A stretch of DNA of 20,027 bases from Ruminococcus sp. UBA3665 (GTDB taxonomy: Bacteria; Bacillota; Clostridia; Oscillospirales; Ruminococcaceae): positions 1 to 20,027 of the forward strand of contig DFJS01000092.1 in assembly GCA_002373165.1 (NCBI GenBank). The letters are read 5' to 3'. A program made the translations under genes and the position numbers. Shown here piece after piece: positions 1 through 8,438 of this stretch. Within the stretch, counting starts at the first letter, position 1, and each line of letters opens with the position of its first letter. Under the pieces are notes generated by a model that did not search any database, was not told the origin of the DNA, and was given only the letters and a program-made list of their open reading frames with translations.

Positions 1-331
1 GATAATCGCCGTCTTCTTTCTTGTCAAAATCTACGCCGAGTTCGATAATTTTTCCGATATCCTGGGCGGCTTCCTCCACAAGCATATGCACTGTCTTGTG
101 ATTATTTTGGAATCCTCCGGCAATATAGGTATCATTTTCATGCAGAGTGGTCTTATCCTCCGGAGAGTTGTAAACACCTGCAATACCGCCCTGGGCAAGG
201 GCAGTGTTGCAGAGAGAAAGTTCCCGTTTTGTCAGAAGCAGAATTCTGGCTGTTTCCGGCAGGTTGATTGCGGCATACAGTCCGGCAGCTCCGCCGCCGG
301 CAATAATGACATCGTAATGATTCTGATTCAT
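1..331 (-). CDS. nadB: L-aspartate oxidase, N-terminal part (runs off left edge)
   Basis: NadB is an FAD enzyme that oxidises L-aspartate to iminoaspartate, the first step of de novo NAD synthesis with quinolinate synthase NadA. Only the first 110 residues are in the window. They show a Rossmann FAD site (DVIIAGGGAAGLYAA, about residues 7-21), then LLLTKRELS and the family signature NTALAQGGIAG (42-52). The segment HENDTYIAGG and the LVEEA..IGKIIELGVDFD stretch also match the family. Succinate dehydrogenase flavoprotein is the main alternative, but the TALAQGGI context and the short N-terminus favour NadB. The start ATG at 329-331 has AAGGAG at 343-348, which overlaps the glgP stop codon. It is therefore probably the last translated gene seen here of the rmuC-malQ-glgP run. 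nadA and nadC would be expected to the left. Confidence 0.88.
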   Translation of the reverse strand, partial: MNQNHYDVIIAGGGAAGLYAAINLPETARILLLTKRELSLCNTALAQGGIAGVYNSPEDKTTLHENDTYIAGGFQNNHKTVHMLVEEAAQDIGKIIELGVDFDKKEDGDY

Positions 332-346
332 GAATTTTGCATCTCC

Positions 347-2749
347 TTAATTTTCAAAGCTGACAGGCTGAATCTGCCAGATTTCGTCAGCATATTCTTT
401 GATCGTTCTGTCAGAACTGAATTTTCCGGCATGGCAGATATTATGCCATTGTTTCCGGGCAAATGCCAGGCGGTCGGATTTGTAATCTTTAAGAGCCTTG
501 ATTTTGGTGTCGCAATAATCCTGCAAATCCAGCATCAGATAATAATGATCGGGCTTATGCCAGCTTGCGCCGTCGGTCAGTGCATCATAGAGTTCTTTGA
601 AATCGCCGCTGCCGCCGTCGGAGAATGTGCCGTCCATCAGAGTCTGGACAACCCGGCGGAGCTTGTCATTTTCGGCCAGAATTCTGCGGCTGTCATAAGA
701 TTCTTCTATTTTTTTGATATCTTCTACTCTTGCGCCGAAAATATAATTATTTTCCTCTCCGGCTTCCTGCGCGATTTCGACATTTGCGCCGTCGTAAGTG
801 CCCAGCGTGACGGCTCCGTTGAGCATCAGCTTCATGTTGCCTGTGCCGGAAGCTTCTGTGCCGGCTGTGGAAATCTGTTCTGAAATATCCGCTGCGGCAA
901 CTAATTTTTCAGCGTAGGAAACATTATATTCTGATACAAAGAAAACTTTGATTTTATCACAAACTTCCGGATCATGATCAATCATGTCAGCAATTTCGTT
1001 AATATATTTGATAATCGCCTTGGCTCTGCGATATCCCGGAGCGGATTTCGCGCCGAAAATAAATGCCACGGGCGGCAGATCTGTGATGCTTCCGTCTTTG
1101 ATGCCATAATATAAATATAAAACAGAGAACGCATTCAGCAGCTGACGCTTGTATTCATGCAGACGCTTGATCTGAATATCAAAAACTGTATTTTCAGAAT
1201 CAAAGAATTTTTCACAGGATTCCGGCGTTTCAAATCTGTCAGATTCTCTGAAATCTATATATTTTACAAGCTGTGCTTTCTTTTCTTGCTTGATTTTGAT
1301 AAATCTCTGCATGATGCTGTCATCTTCTGCAAATTTATCCAGTTCTTTCAGCAGGTCAAGATTTTTAATCCAGTCTTCCGAACCAAGCAGTTCCGTCAGC
1401 AATGCAGAAAGTTCCTGATTGCACAGGGCAAGCCATCTTCTCTGTGTGATGCCGTTGGTCTTGTTCTGGAAGCGTTCCGGATAATATGCATACCAGTCTT
1501 TCAGGGCTGTATCTTTCAGAATCTGTGTATGAATTTCCGCTACGCCGTTGATATAGCTGCCCATGAAAATTGCCATGTGCGCCATGTGAATCATATTATC
1601 CTGAATGATGCGCATATGATTAATCTGTTCTTTTTCTGCGTTTTTCTGATAGAGTTCGGCAATCAGCATTTCGTTCAGTCTGACGATAATCTGATAGATT
1701 TCCGGCAGAAGTTCCTGCACAAGCGGTGCATACCATTTTTCAAGAGCCTCCGCCATGATAGTATGATTCGTATACCGGAACACTTTCTTAGCCGTTTCGG
1801 CGGCCTGGGAGAATTCTATGCCTTCGTGCATCAGCAGGCGAATTAATTCCGGAATTGCCATGACAGGATGCGTGTCATTTAACTGCACTGCCATCACATC
1901 GGCAAGATTATCATAAGTTCCGTAATCTTCAAAATGCTTTTTCAGCAAATCCTGCAAAGAGGCCGAACTGAAAAAATATTCCTGCTGAAGTCTTAATTTT
2001 TTGCCCTCGTCAGTATCATCATTCGGGTACAGACAGCGCGAAATATTTTCTGCATAAATCTTTTCGGCACATGCGCCAAGATAATCCTGATTGTTGAACG
2101 TATGGAAATCAAATTCTTTCAGAGGTTCGGCCTGCCAGAGACGGAGCGTTCCGATATTTTTAGTTCCGTATCCGATTACGGGCATATCATAGGGAACGGC
2201 TTTGACTGTCTGATTGCTGTAGGTGACCAGCACAGCCTCTTCTTCCCGGCGAACCGACCAGGCATCACCGTATTTTGTCCAGTCGTCGGCTTCTTCGCAC
2301 TGAAAACCATCCTGAATTGACTGCCTGAACAGGCCGTATTTATACCGGATTCCGTAACCATCCAGAGGAAGATCCAGCGCGGCGGCACTGTCCAGAAAAC
2401 AAGCTGCCAGTCTGCCAAGACCGCCGTTTCCCAGTGCGGCATCTTCGATTTCTTCCAGCCTGTTCAGAGAAGTTCCCAGTTCATTGAGAGCTTTTTCTGT
2501 TTCGTCATAAATCCCCAGACAAAGCAGATTATTATAAACTGCTCTGCCCATCAGGAATTCCATGGACAGATAGCTTGCATGACGGGTGTGTCTGTGGGCG
2601 TTCCGGCTGTCCTCCCAGTCTTCGGACATCAGATTCATGATCATATCGCCGATGGCATTATGAAGTTCCTGCGGAGAAGTTTCAGCGGCAGGCTTTGTCA
2701 GAATGCCTTCCAGATATTTTCTAAATGTTTCGCTTGTATATTGCATCAT
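347..2749 (-). CDS. glgP: Glycogen/maltodextrin phosphorylase (GT35)
   Basis: This PLP-dependent phosphorylase releases glucose-1-phosphate from the non-reducing ends of alpha-1,4-glucans in the cytoplasm. Its 800 residues are the usual full length. The N-terminal half has SYLSMEFLMGR and ALGNGGLGRLAACFLDS, the conserved glucose/PLP-pocket segment. NDTHP and the LHEYKRQLLN stretch follow. The PLP-lysine motif EASGTGNMK lies at 632-640 (Lys640), followed by NGAVTLGTYDGANVEI. All catalytic landmarks appear intact. The start is taken at the first of two adjacent ATGs (2747-2749), whose ATGA overlaps the malQ stop. CGGAGGT at 2759-2765 gives 9-nt spacing. The tight coupling to malQ implies joint glycogen or maltodextrin turnover: MalQ lengthens short oligosaccharides so that the phosphorylase can use them. 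Confidence 0.97.
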   Translation of the reverse strand: MMQYTSETFRKYLEGILTKPAAETSPQELHNAIGDMIMNLMSEDWEDSRNAHRHTRHASYLSMEFLMGRAVYNNLLCLGIYDETEKALNELGTSLNRLEEIEDAALGNGGLGRLAACFLDSAAALDLPLDGYGIRYKYGLFRQSIQDGFQCEEADDWTKYGDAWSVRREEEAVLVTYSNQTVKAVPYDMPVIGYGTKNIGTLRLWQAEPLKEFDFHTFNNQDYLGACAEKIYAENISRCLYPNDDTDEGKKLRLQQEYFFSSASLQDLLKKHFEDYGTYDNLADVMAVQLNDTHPVMAIPELIRLLMHEGIEFSQAAETAKKVFRYTNHTIMAEALEKWYAPLVQELLPEIYQIIVRLNEMLIAELYQKNAEKEQINHMRIIQDNMIHMAHMAIFMGSYINGVAEIHTQILKDTALKDWYAYYPERFQNKTNGITQRRWLALCNQELSALLTELLGSEDWIKNLDLLKELDKFAEDDSIMQRFIKIKQEKKAQLVKYIDFRESDRFETPESCEKFFDSENTVFDIQIKRLHEYKRQLLNAFSVLYLYYGIKDGSITDLPPVAFIFGAKSAPGYRRAKAIIKYINEIADMIDHDPEVCDKIKVFFVSEYNVSYAEKLVAAADISEQISTAGTEASGTGNMKLMLNGAVTLGTYDGANVEIAQEAGEENNYIFGARVEDIKKIEESYDSRRILAENDKLRRVVQTLMDGTFSDGGSGDFKELYDALTDGASWHKPDHYYLMLDLQDYCDTKIKALKDYKSDRLAFARKQWHNICHAGKFSSDRTIKEYADEIWQIQPVSFEN

Positions 2750-4335
2750 GTGTCAATTACCTCCGTATTTAAAATATTATCAGCTTCTTCGGATAATTCC
2801 GTATTTTTGTTTTTTTTGGTATAGCTTCTTTTGGGACGGGGCGGCGTTTCAGGCTTGAAAGCTCTGCCGTAAGTCCGATTAAGTCTGCGGATTTCTTTGG
2901 CAAGTTCCGGAGAAAAATCCTCTTCGCCGGTGCGGTACTGCCAGTTTCCGCCCAGAGTAGAGGGCGTATTCATCCGGGCTGATTTTTCTTCGCGCAAAAA
3001 ATCCTGCATCTGTGCAACAGCCAGTTCGGCAGTGCTCTGCCATGCACAGGCAATCATAGCATCCGGAATATCGGCTTTTTTGCTGACTCTCAGATATTTT
3101 TTTGCATATTTGACAGTAGATTTTGCCGATGCTTCCAGCCAGCCTTTCAGCGTTTCGTTATCATGAGTTCCGGTATAAACAACACAGTGCGGACTCTGGA
3201 AATTATGCGGAAGATGTTCGTTGTCCGGATCGCTGTCAAAGCCGAACTGGAGCACTTTCATGCCCGGATAATGCAGAGCTTTCAGCATAGTGCGCACAGC
3301 AGGCGTGATAAAGCCCAGATCTTCGGCGATGATATTCAATTCGCCGAGAGCTTTTCCGACAGTCTGGAATAATTTCTTATTAGGCCCTTTGCGCCAGCGG
3401 CCGTGAACAGCGTTTTCACTGCCGTAGGGAATGGCATAATAACTTTCAAAGCCTCTGAAATGATCAATCCGGATGACATCGTACAAAGAAGCGGCATGTT
3501 TTAATCTTGCCGTCCACCAGGCATAATTTGTTCTGGCATGATAGTCCCAGTTATACAGCGGATTGCCCCACAGCTGCCCTTCTTCTGCGAACGGGTCGGG
3601 CGGACAGCCGGCGACTTCTACAGGCTTTTTATTCTCGTCAAAATCGAACAATTCCGGAAAAACCCATGCTTCTGTGCTGTCATAAGAGACATAAATAGGC
3701 ATATCCCCGATAATCTGCACATTGTGCTGATTGGCATATTTTTTAAGTGCCGTCCACTGCTGGGAGAAAATAAACTGAATAAAAGAATGCAGTTCTATTT
3801 CTTCAGCAAATTCAGTTTTTGCCTTTTCAATCGCTTCTTTTTCTCTCATGGCAAGTTCCGGTTCCCATTCGTACCACGGCCTGCCTTCGTGAGAATCTTT
3901 CAGTGCCATAAACAGTGCGTATTCCGGCAGCCAGTCTTTATTATGATTCTTGAACGCTCTGTATCCCCGGATGGGCTTTTCCTGAAATTTCTTGAATGCC
4001 CGCCGCAGAACTGTAATATTACTGCGATATAATAATTCATAATCAATCGAATCTATACTTCTCTGCCACAGCATGGAAGCATAATCTTCCGGGACAAGCA
4101 GTCCCTGTTCTTCCAATTTTTCAAAATCGATAAAATAGGGATTGCCGGCATAAACTGAAAAACTCTGATAGGGGGAATCGCCGTAACTGGTGGGTGAAAG
4201 AGGAAGAATCTGCCAGTAAGCTGTTTCGCTTTCCTGGAGAAAATCCACAAAATCATAAGCTGCTTTTCCCATTCTGCCAATGCCGAAACGAGACGGCAGA
4301 CTGGAAATATGCAGTAAAATACCGCTTTTTCGCAT
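2746..4335 (-). CDS. malQ: 4-alpha-glucanotransferase (amylomaltase, GH77)
   Basis: MalQ transfers maltodextrin segments between alpha-1,4-glucans, a disproportionating reaction. The 529-residue protein opens with SGILLHISSLPSRFGIG and has LPLSPTSYGDSPYQS at about 45-59. The GH77 catalytic residues are visible: nucleophile Asp291 in RIDHFRG, acid/base Glu338 in IIAEDLG and Asp392 in YTGTHDNET. The GNWQYR segment is at 463-468. The start ATG (4333-4335) has AAGGAG at 4346-4351. The C-terminus overlaps glgP by ATGA, which suggests translational coupling. A charged, proline- and lysine-rich tail of about 39 residues (491-529) extends past the usual end of the GH77 fold. It may be a disordered extension of no catalytic importance. 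Confidence 0.96.
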   Translation of the reverse strand: MRKSGILLHISSLPSRFGIGRMGKAAYDFVDFLQESETAYWQILPLSPTSYGDSPYQSFSVYAGNPYFIDFEKLEEQGLLVPEDYASMLWQRSIDSIDYELLYRSNITVLRRAFKKFQEKPIRGYRAFKNHNKDWLPEYALFMALKDSHEGRPWYEWEPELAMREKEAIEKAKTEFAEEIELHSFIQFIFSQQWTALKKYANQHNVQIIGDMPIYVSYDSTEAWVFPELFDFDENKKPVEVAGCPPDPFAEEGQLWGNPLYNWDYHARTNYAWWTARLKHAASLYDVIRIDHFRGFESYYAIPYGSENAVHGRWRKGPNKKLFQTVGKALGELNIIAEDLGFITPAVRTMLKALHYPGMKVLQFGFDSDPDNEHLPHNFQSPHCVVYTGTHDNETLKGWLEASAKSTVKYAKKYLRVSKKADIPDAMIACAWQSTAELAVAQMQDFLREEKSARMNTPSTLGGNWQYRTGEEDFSPELAKEIRRLNRTYGRAFKPETPPRPKRSYTKKNKNTELSEEADNILNTEVIDT

Positions 4336-4372
4336 AATTCATTATCTCCTTACTATAGACAGCATAGTTATT

Positions 4373-6160
4373 TTAATTATCCCGTGCAGAAGAATCTTCT
4401 GTCAGATAATTTTGAACATTGTTTAATTTTTTGTGCATCTGACGGGTACGCACACCGACAAGCTTTTCCAGTTCTTCGCTTGCAGTAGAAAGCTTGTCCT
4501 GAGTTTTGGCAAGCGCATCGGCAAATTTATTGAATTCTGTGCGGACTTCGCCGAGAATCTGCCATACTTCACTGCTGCGCTTCTGGACGGCAACGCTCCG
4601 GAAACCAATCTGCAAAGTCATCAGCATGGCGGCCAGCGTGGAGGGACTTGTGATAAAAATATGATATTTGCGGAAAATTTCTTCCATCAAACCGCCGCGC
4701 ACGGCCTCTGTATAAAGTCCTTCTGTCGGCAGGAACAGAATGCCGAAATCTGTTGTGACAGGCGGCGAGATGTATTTTTTCAAAATATCCTGCGCTTCAC
4801 TGCGGATACGGTCAGCAAACAGTTTCTGTGCCGACTGGATTTCTCTTTTATCGCCGGAATCATAGGCTTCCAGAAGATGCTGGTATGTATCGCCGGGGAA
4901 TTTGGAATCAATCGGAAGCAGAACTTCTCCGTTTTGCGTATCCGGAATTTTAACAGCAAATTCGACAGTTCCTGTGCCGAGTTTGGCATTGGAAACATAT
5001 TGAGTTTCGCTGAGAATATCGGCAAGCAGATTTTCCAGCTGAATTTCTCCGATTTCGCCGCGGGTTTTGACATTGGTAAGCAGTTTTTTCAGATCGCCGA
5101 CGCTTCCGGCCAGTGTCTGCATTTCGCCAAGACCCTTGTGAACCTGTTCCAGACGTTCCGTAACGGTAGAAAAGGCCTGCTGCATTCTTTCATTGAGGAC
5201 TTTCTGCATTTTTTCATCCACAACTTTTCGCATTTCGTCAAGCTGCTGATTCTGATCGCCGCGCATAGCAGCAAGATTTTTCTGTACAGTAGACTCAATC
5301 TGATTTAATTTCTGCGAATTTTCCAGCGAAAAGCTTCTCATGCGCTCTTCGGTCTGCTGGTTGAGCGTTTCAGAGGCCTTTCTGGAATCTTCCAGATGCC
5401 GGGTTGTCTGCTGTTCAATCAGAGTTAATTTCTCCTGCTGGGCAGTGAAGCCTTTTTGCAGACGTTCTTCCAGTGTCTTCTGCATTTTTTCATCGATGAC
5501 AGTCCGCATTTCTTCCAGATTTTTCTGTACAGTAGATTCAATCTGATTTAATTTCTGCGAATTTTCCAGCGAAAAGCTTCTCATGCGTTCTTCGGTCTGC
5601 TGGTTGAGTGTTTCAGAGGCCTTTCTGGAATCTTCCAGATGCCGGGTTGTCTGCTGTTCAATCAGAGTTAATTTCTCCTGCTGGGCAGTGAAGCCTTTTT
5701 GCAGACGTTCTTCCAGCGTCTTCTGCATTTTCTCATCGATGACAGTCCGCATTTCTTCCAGATTTTTCTGTACAGTAGATTCAATCTGATTTAATTTCTG
5801 CGAATTTTCCAGCGAAAAGCTTCTCATGCGTTCTTCGGTCTGCTGGTTAAGCATTTCAGAAGCCTTTCTGGAATCTTCCAGATGCCGGGTCGTCTGCTGT
5901 TCGATGAGAATTAATTTCTCCTGCTGGGCCGAAAATGCTGTTTTCTGTTCTTCCCGGAGCATCTGCGCCATTTTGTCAAAATTCTGGGAATAAGCCTGCT
6001 GTGATGCATTCAGCGATGTTTCCAGCCGGAGAATCTCCTGCTGTACGCCGGAAGAATCCTGCTGTGAACCGGATTTTTTCATCAGCTTATAAATTAATAT
6101 GGTCTGAAAAACTGCAATCATACAAATTATGATGCATAAAATTAACAGGACGGTTTGCAT
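4373..6160 (-). CDS. rmuC: RmuC-family DNA recombination protein
   Basis: RmuC proteins have a PD-(D/E)XK-like nuclease-related domain behind an N-terminal membrane anchor and a long coiled coil. E. coli rmuC affects the rate of inversions between short inverted repeats; its exact biochemistry is not settled. Here residues about 3-27 are a hydrophobic anchor and about 35-355 are predicted coiled coil. The RmuC domain starts at KTRGEIGEIQLENLL (365-379) and includes LLPIDSKFPGDTY (414-426), FLPTEGLYTEAVRG and SPSTLAAML. The coiled coil holds an 81-residue repeat (units starting near residues 79, 160 and 241), almost identical at the DNA level. The start ATG at 6158-6160 has GAAAGGAG at 6167-6174. 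At 595 residues it is longer than many RmuC proteins because of the repeats. It lies 37 nt upstream of malQ, so it may be co-transcribed. Confidence 0.93.
   Translation of the reverse strand: MQTVLLILCIIICMIAVFQTILIYKLMKKSGSQQDSSGVQQEILRLETSLNASQQAYSQNFDKMAQMLREEQKTAFSAQQEKLILIEQQTTRHLEDSRKASEMLNQQTEERMRSFSLENSQKLNQIESTVQKNLEEMRTVIDEKMQKTLEERLQKGFTAQQEKLTLIEQQTTRHLEDSRKASETLNQQTEERMRSFSLENSQKLNQIESTVQKNLEEMRTVIDEKMQKTLEERLQKGFTAQQEKLTLIEQQTTRHLEDSRKASETLNQQTEERMRSFSLENSQKLNQIESTVQKNLAAMRGDQNQQLDEMRKVVDEKMQKVLNERMQQAFSTVTERLEQVHKGLGEMQTLAGSVGDLKKLLTNVKTRGEIGEIQLENLLADILSETQYVSNAKLGTGTVEFAVKIPDTQNGEVLLPIDSKFPGDTYQHLLEAYDSGDKREIQSAQKLFADRIRSEAQDILKKYISPPVTTDFGILFLPTEGLYTEAVRGGLMEEIFRKYHIFITSPSTLAAMLMTLQIGFRSVAVQKRSSEVWQILGEVRTEFNKFADALAKTQDKLSTASEELEKLVGVRTRQMHKKLNNVQNYLTEDSSARDN
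5273..5926 (-). repeat. 243-bp tandem repeat inside rmuC coiled coil (about 2.7 copies)
   Basis: The units run 5684-5926, 5441-5683 and a partial 5273-5440, with an exact 243-bp (81-codon) period. They encode EKLxLIEQQTTRHLEDSRKA followed by LNQQTEERMRSFSLENSQ and related residues. Copies 2 and 3 are essentially identical at protein level until residue 296. After that the third diverges and carries an 11-residue insertion (GDQNQQLDEM region). Because the period is a multiple of three, gain or loss of a unit keeps the frame. Confidence 0.95.
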
Positions 6161-6224
6161 AAAAAACTCCTTTCAGGGTAAATTACATAAAAATCGGAAA
6201 AATCCGGAAAGTGAGGATCTGTTT

Positions 6225-6611
6225 ATGAAATTATCCAGATATGCCGTTACGTTTCTGATGGGGTATTTTCTCTATGCGCTGATAGAAATCTTTGCAAGAG
6301 GCTATACCCATTGGACAATGGCTCTGACAGGCGGAGCAGTCTTTACCACACTGTGCATTTTATTCCGGTATGCGCCGCCTATGCCCGATCAGCTGCTGTA
6401 TTTGCTGGGCGCAGCCGTGATTACGTCTTATGAACTTGCTGTCGGCGTGATTGTCAATCTGCATCTGCAATGGAATGTGTGGGATTACAGTACACTGCCG
6501 CTGAACTATCACGGACAGATTTGTCTGGTACACAGCATTTTCTGGTATTTCACAAGCATTCCGGCAAAGTATGTCTATGACAGACTAAAACCGGAAGTTT
6601 TCGCGGATTAA
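6225..6611 (+). CDS. Small four-helix membrane protein, CmpB-like (putative ABC-transporter type IV family)
   Basis: A 128-residue integral membrane protein that resembles the family annotated as putative ABC-transporter type IV (CmpB-like). There are about four hydrophobic segments: LSRYAVTFLMGYFLYALIEI, then WTMALTGGAVFTTLCILF, the LLYLLGAAVITSYELAVGVI region, and the region around ICLVHSIFWYFTSIPA. The conserved WNVWDYSTLPLNYHGQICL segment (near the last helix) is the family hallmark. The ATG at 6225 was chosen because GAGGA at 6213-6217 precedes it. An in-frame ATG at 6129 would overlap the divergent rmuC start and add 32 charged, non-conserved residues. The substrate and role are unknown. 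It is divergent from rmuC, with 64 nt between the start codons. A weak TTGCAT-N18-TAAATT (6155-6184) could be its promoter. Confidence 0.82.
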   Translation: MKLSRYAVTFLMGYFLYALIEIFARGYTHWTMALTGGAVFTTLCILFRYAPPMPDQLLYLLGAAVITSYELAVGVIVNLHLQWNVWDYSTLPLNYHGQICLVHSIFWYFTSIPAKYVYDRLKPEVFAD

Positions 6612-6741
6612 TTTTTATTATAGCATATTTTCCGCATCTATACAAGTATTTTTGCAATTTTTGTCACAATCATCAATGTTTCTGTTCTTTAATTATGACT
6701 TTTTACGGAAATTTAAGACAAATTCTGTTGAAAACATCATT

Positions 6742-6782
6742 CTGCCGGAAACTGCCTGTGCAAAATTCCGGCAGATTTTTTT
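6742..6782 (+). terminator. Rho-independent terminator after the CmpB-like gene
   Basis: A perfect 9-bp stem CTGCCGGAA/TTCCGGCAG (6742-6750 and 6766-6774) with a 15-nt loop is followed by A and seven or more T (6775-6782). It lies 130 nt past the stop of the membrane-protein gene and just before the next promoter. The 289-nt gap 6612-6900 contains nothing else recognisable except that promoter. Confidence 0.8.
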
Positions 6783-6808
6783 CCTTCTACAGAATCATGA
6801 ATTTTATA

Positions 6809-6837
6809 TTGACAAAAAAATATTTTTAGTGTAAAAT
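6809..6837 (+). promoter_or_regulatory. Sigma-A promoter for the paaK-ydjIGH-like operon
   Basis: A consensus -35 TTGACA (6809-6814), 17-nt spacer and -10 TAAAAT (6832-6837) point at the ligase gene. Transcription would begin near 6844, leaving a leader of about 55 nt. No second equally good promoter or internal terminator was seen before 11442, so it may drive all five downstream genes. Confidence 0.8.
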
Positions 6838-6900
6838 AATGATGTATCTTATTTTATTATGCAAGCGTGAAAGTAATCACAGAAAAGGAGTTTTATCATT

Positions 6901-8220
6901 ATGTCAGAATTCAGAATCTATAACCCTCAGATGGAATGCATGTCCCCGGAAGAAAAAAAACAGCTGCAAGGTGAACGGCTTCGGCAGACAGTCAAGCATG
7001 TTTATGACAATGTCGCCCTGTACCGTGAACGTATGGATGCAAAAGGCGTTTCGCCGGAAGATATCCAGTCTGTCGATGACCTGAAGCTTCTGCCCTTTAC
7101 CGAAAAAACAGATCTGCGTGATACATTCCCCTTCGGACTGTTTGCTGTTCCCAAAGAACAGATTGTCAGAATTCAGGGCTCTTCCGGTACAACAGGAAAA
7201 CCTATCGTTTCCGGCTATACTGAAAATGACGTGCAGATCTGGACAGAAATGGTCGCCCGTGCTATGGCCGGCATCGGCGCAGATGAAAAAGATATCATTC
7301 AGGTATGCTACGGCTACGGACTGTTTACCGGCGGTCTCGGCGCACATCAGGGCGCAACCAAAGTCGGCGCAATGGTAATCCCTATGTCAAGCGGCAACAC
7401 ACAGCGGCAGATTATGATGATGCAGGAACTCGGCAGTACAATTCTTTGCTGTACGCCTTCCTATGCGGCCTATCTGGGCGAAGCTATCCGCGATGCCGGA
7501 CTTGTTCCCGGAAAAGATATCAAGCTCCGTGCCGGTCTGTTCGGCGCAGAACCCTGGACTGAGGCTATGCGGCTTCATATTGAAGAAACACTCGGCATTG
7601 ATGCCCGTGATATCTACGGCCTGACCGAAATTGCCGGCCCCGGTGTCGCTTTTGAATGTCAGGAGAAAAACGGCGCACATATCAATGAAGATCATGTGAT
7701 TGCTGAAATCATCGACCCCGTTACCGAAGAACAGCTCCCTTACGGTACGCCCGGCGAACTGGTCTTTACTACTATCACCAAAGAAGGAATGCCGATGCTC
7801 CGCTACAGAACACATGATATCTGCACGCTTTACAGCGAACCCTGCAAGTGCGGCAGAACTACCATCCGCATGGGCAGAATCACAGGCAGAACTGACGATA
7901 TGATTATCGTCCGCGGCGTGAACGTCTTCCCGTCCCAGATTGAAACGGTTCTGGTAAAAACTCCCGGCGTTGCGCCGCATTATCAGCTGATTGTTGACAG
8001 AGTCAATAATTCTGATACGCTGGAAGTCAAAGTAGAAATGACTGAAGAAATCTTTGCACAGACCGACAGCCTCGGCGAAATGCAGAGATTGCAGAAATAC
8101 ATCCGTGACCAGATTAAATCCGTTGTCGGAATCCAGACAAAAGTCACCATCACAGCTCCGAAATCCCTGCCCCGTTCCGAAGGCAAGGCAAAACGCGTGA
8201 TCGACAACAGAAAATTATAA
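6901..8220 (+). CDS. paaK: Phenylacetate-CoA ligase family enzyme
   Basis: This is an ANL-superfamily acyl/aryl-CoA ligase. It uses ATP to adenylate an aromatic acid (phenylacetate or a related arylacetate) and then forms the CoA thioester. The 439 residues are the usual PaaK length. The ATP/AMP motif GSSGTTGKP is at 93-101, YGLTE at 239-243 and RYRTHD at 301-306. The hinge motif GRTDDMI is at 329-335, and the catalytic A10 lysine lies in RSEGKAKRV (Lys429). A CKCG pair at 315-318 is typical of the family. In anaerobic gut bacteria, PaaK homologues usually deal with arylacetates from aromatic amino acids and often sit beside indolepyruvate:ferredoxin oxidoreductase genes. Those are not seen here, so the true substrate is uncertain. 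AAAGGAG (6884-6890) lies 10 nt before the ATG. The next gene begins 27 nt downstream. Confidence 0.92.
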   Translation: MSEFRIYNPQMECMSPEEKKQLQGERLRQTVKHVYDNVALYRERMDAKGVSPEDIQSVDDLKLLPFTEKTDLRDTFPFGLFAVPKEQIVRIQGSSGTTGKPIVSGYTENDVQIWTEMVARAMAGIGADEKDIIQVCYGYGLFTGGLGAHQGATKVGAMVIPMSSGNTQRQIMMMQELGSTILCCTPSYAAYLGEAIRDAGLVPGKDIKLRAGLFGAEPWTEAMRLHIEETLGIDARDIYGLTEIAGPGVAFECQEKNGAHINEDHVIAEIIDPVTEEQLPYGTPGELVFTTITKEGMPMLRYRTHDICTLYSEPCKCGRTTIRMGRITGRTDDMIIVRGVNVFPSQIETVLVKTPGVAPHYQLIVDRVNNSDTLEVKVEMTEEIFAQTDSLGEMQRLQKYIRDQIKSVVGIQTKVTITAPKSLPRSEGKAKRVIDNRKL

Positions 8221-8247
8221 TAAAATAATACAGAAAAGGAATCAATC

Positions 8248-8418
8248 ATGGAAGAAAAAAAGTCAAGCTCGGCAAGCCAATATCTGACTTCTGCCGGGGC
8301 ACTGGGAATTTCGCTTGCTACCGTCATCAGCTATACAAACTGGCATTCTATTCCATGGGCTATACTGCATGGCCTGCTTAACTGGATTTATGTGATCTAT
8401 TATGCAATAAGATATTAA
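8248..8418 (+). CDS. 56-residue small membrane protein
   Basis: This short ORF begins MEEKKSSSASQYLTSAG and has two hydrophobic stretches: ALGISLATVISYT and, after NWHS, IPWAILHGLLNWIYVIYYAI. It ends IRY. AAAAGGA (8234-8240) lies 7 nt before the ATG. Both flanking gaps are short (27 nt after paaK, 20 nt before the SPFH gene), so it is almost certainly translated as part of the operon. The charged N-terminus and C-terminal Arg suggest one or two membrane passes. I do not recognise a named family. Its place directly ahead of a YdjI-like SPFH gene suggests it could be a membrane partner of that system, which is inference from position only. Confidence 0.75.
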   Translation: MEEKKSSSASQYLTSAGALGISLATVISYTNWHSIPWAILHGLLNWIYVIYYAIRY

Positions 8419-8438
8419 TTACAGAAAGGAGCAGAAGA

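Noticed and set aside
86..883. Long plus-strand open frame opposite nadB and glgP
   Set aside because: It is antisense to two clearly conserved enzymes, has no ribosome site, and reads as a shadow of biased codon use.
4433..5308. 291-codon plus-strand open frame opposite rmuC
   Set aside because: It is antisense to the RmuC domain, with composition typical of a shadow frame (Phe, Cys and His rich).
5340..5789. Two identical 68-codon plus-strand ORFs (5340-5546 and 5583-5789)
   Set aside because: They are opposite the 243-bp repeat of rmuC, and their identity only reports the repeat.
6129..6224. N-terminal extension of the CmpB-like gene from ATG 6129
   Set aside because: It overlaps the rmuC start and ribosome site and adds a charged, non-hydrophobic leader. 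GAGGA before 6225 fits better.
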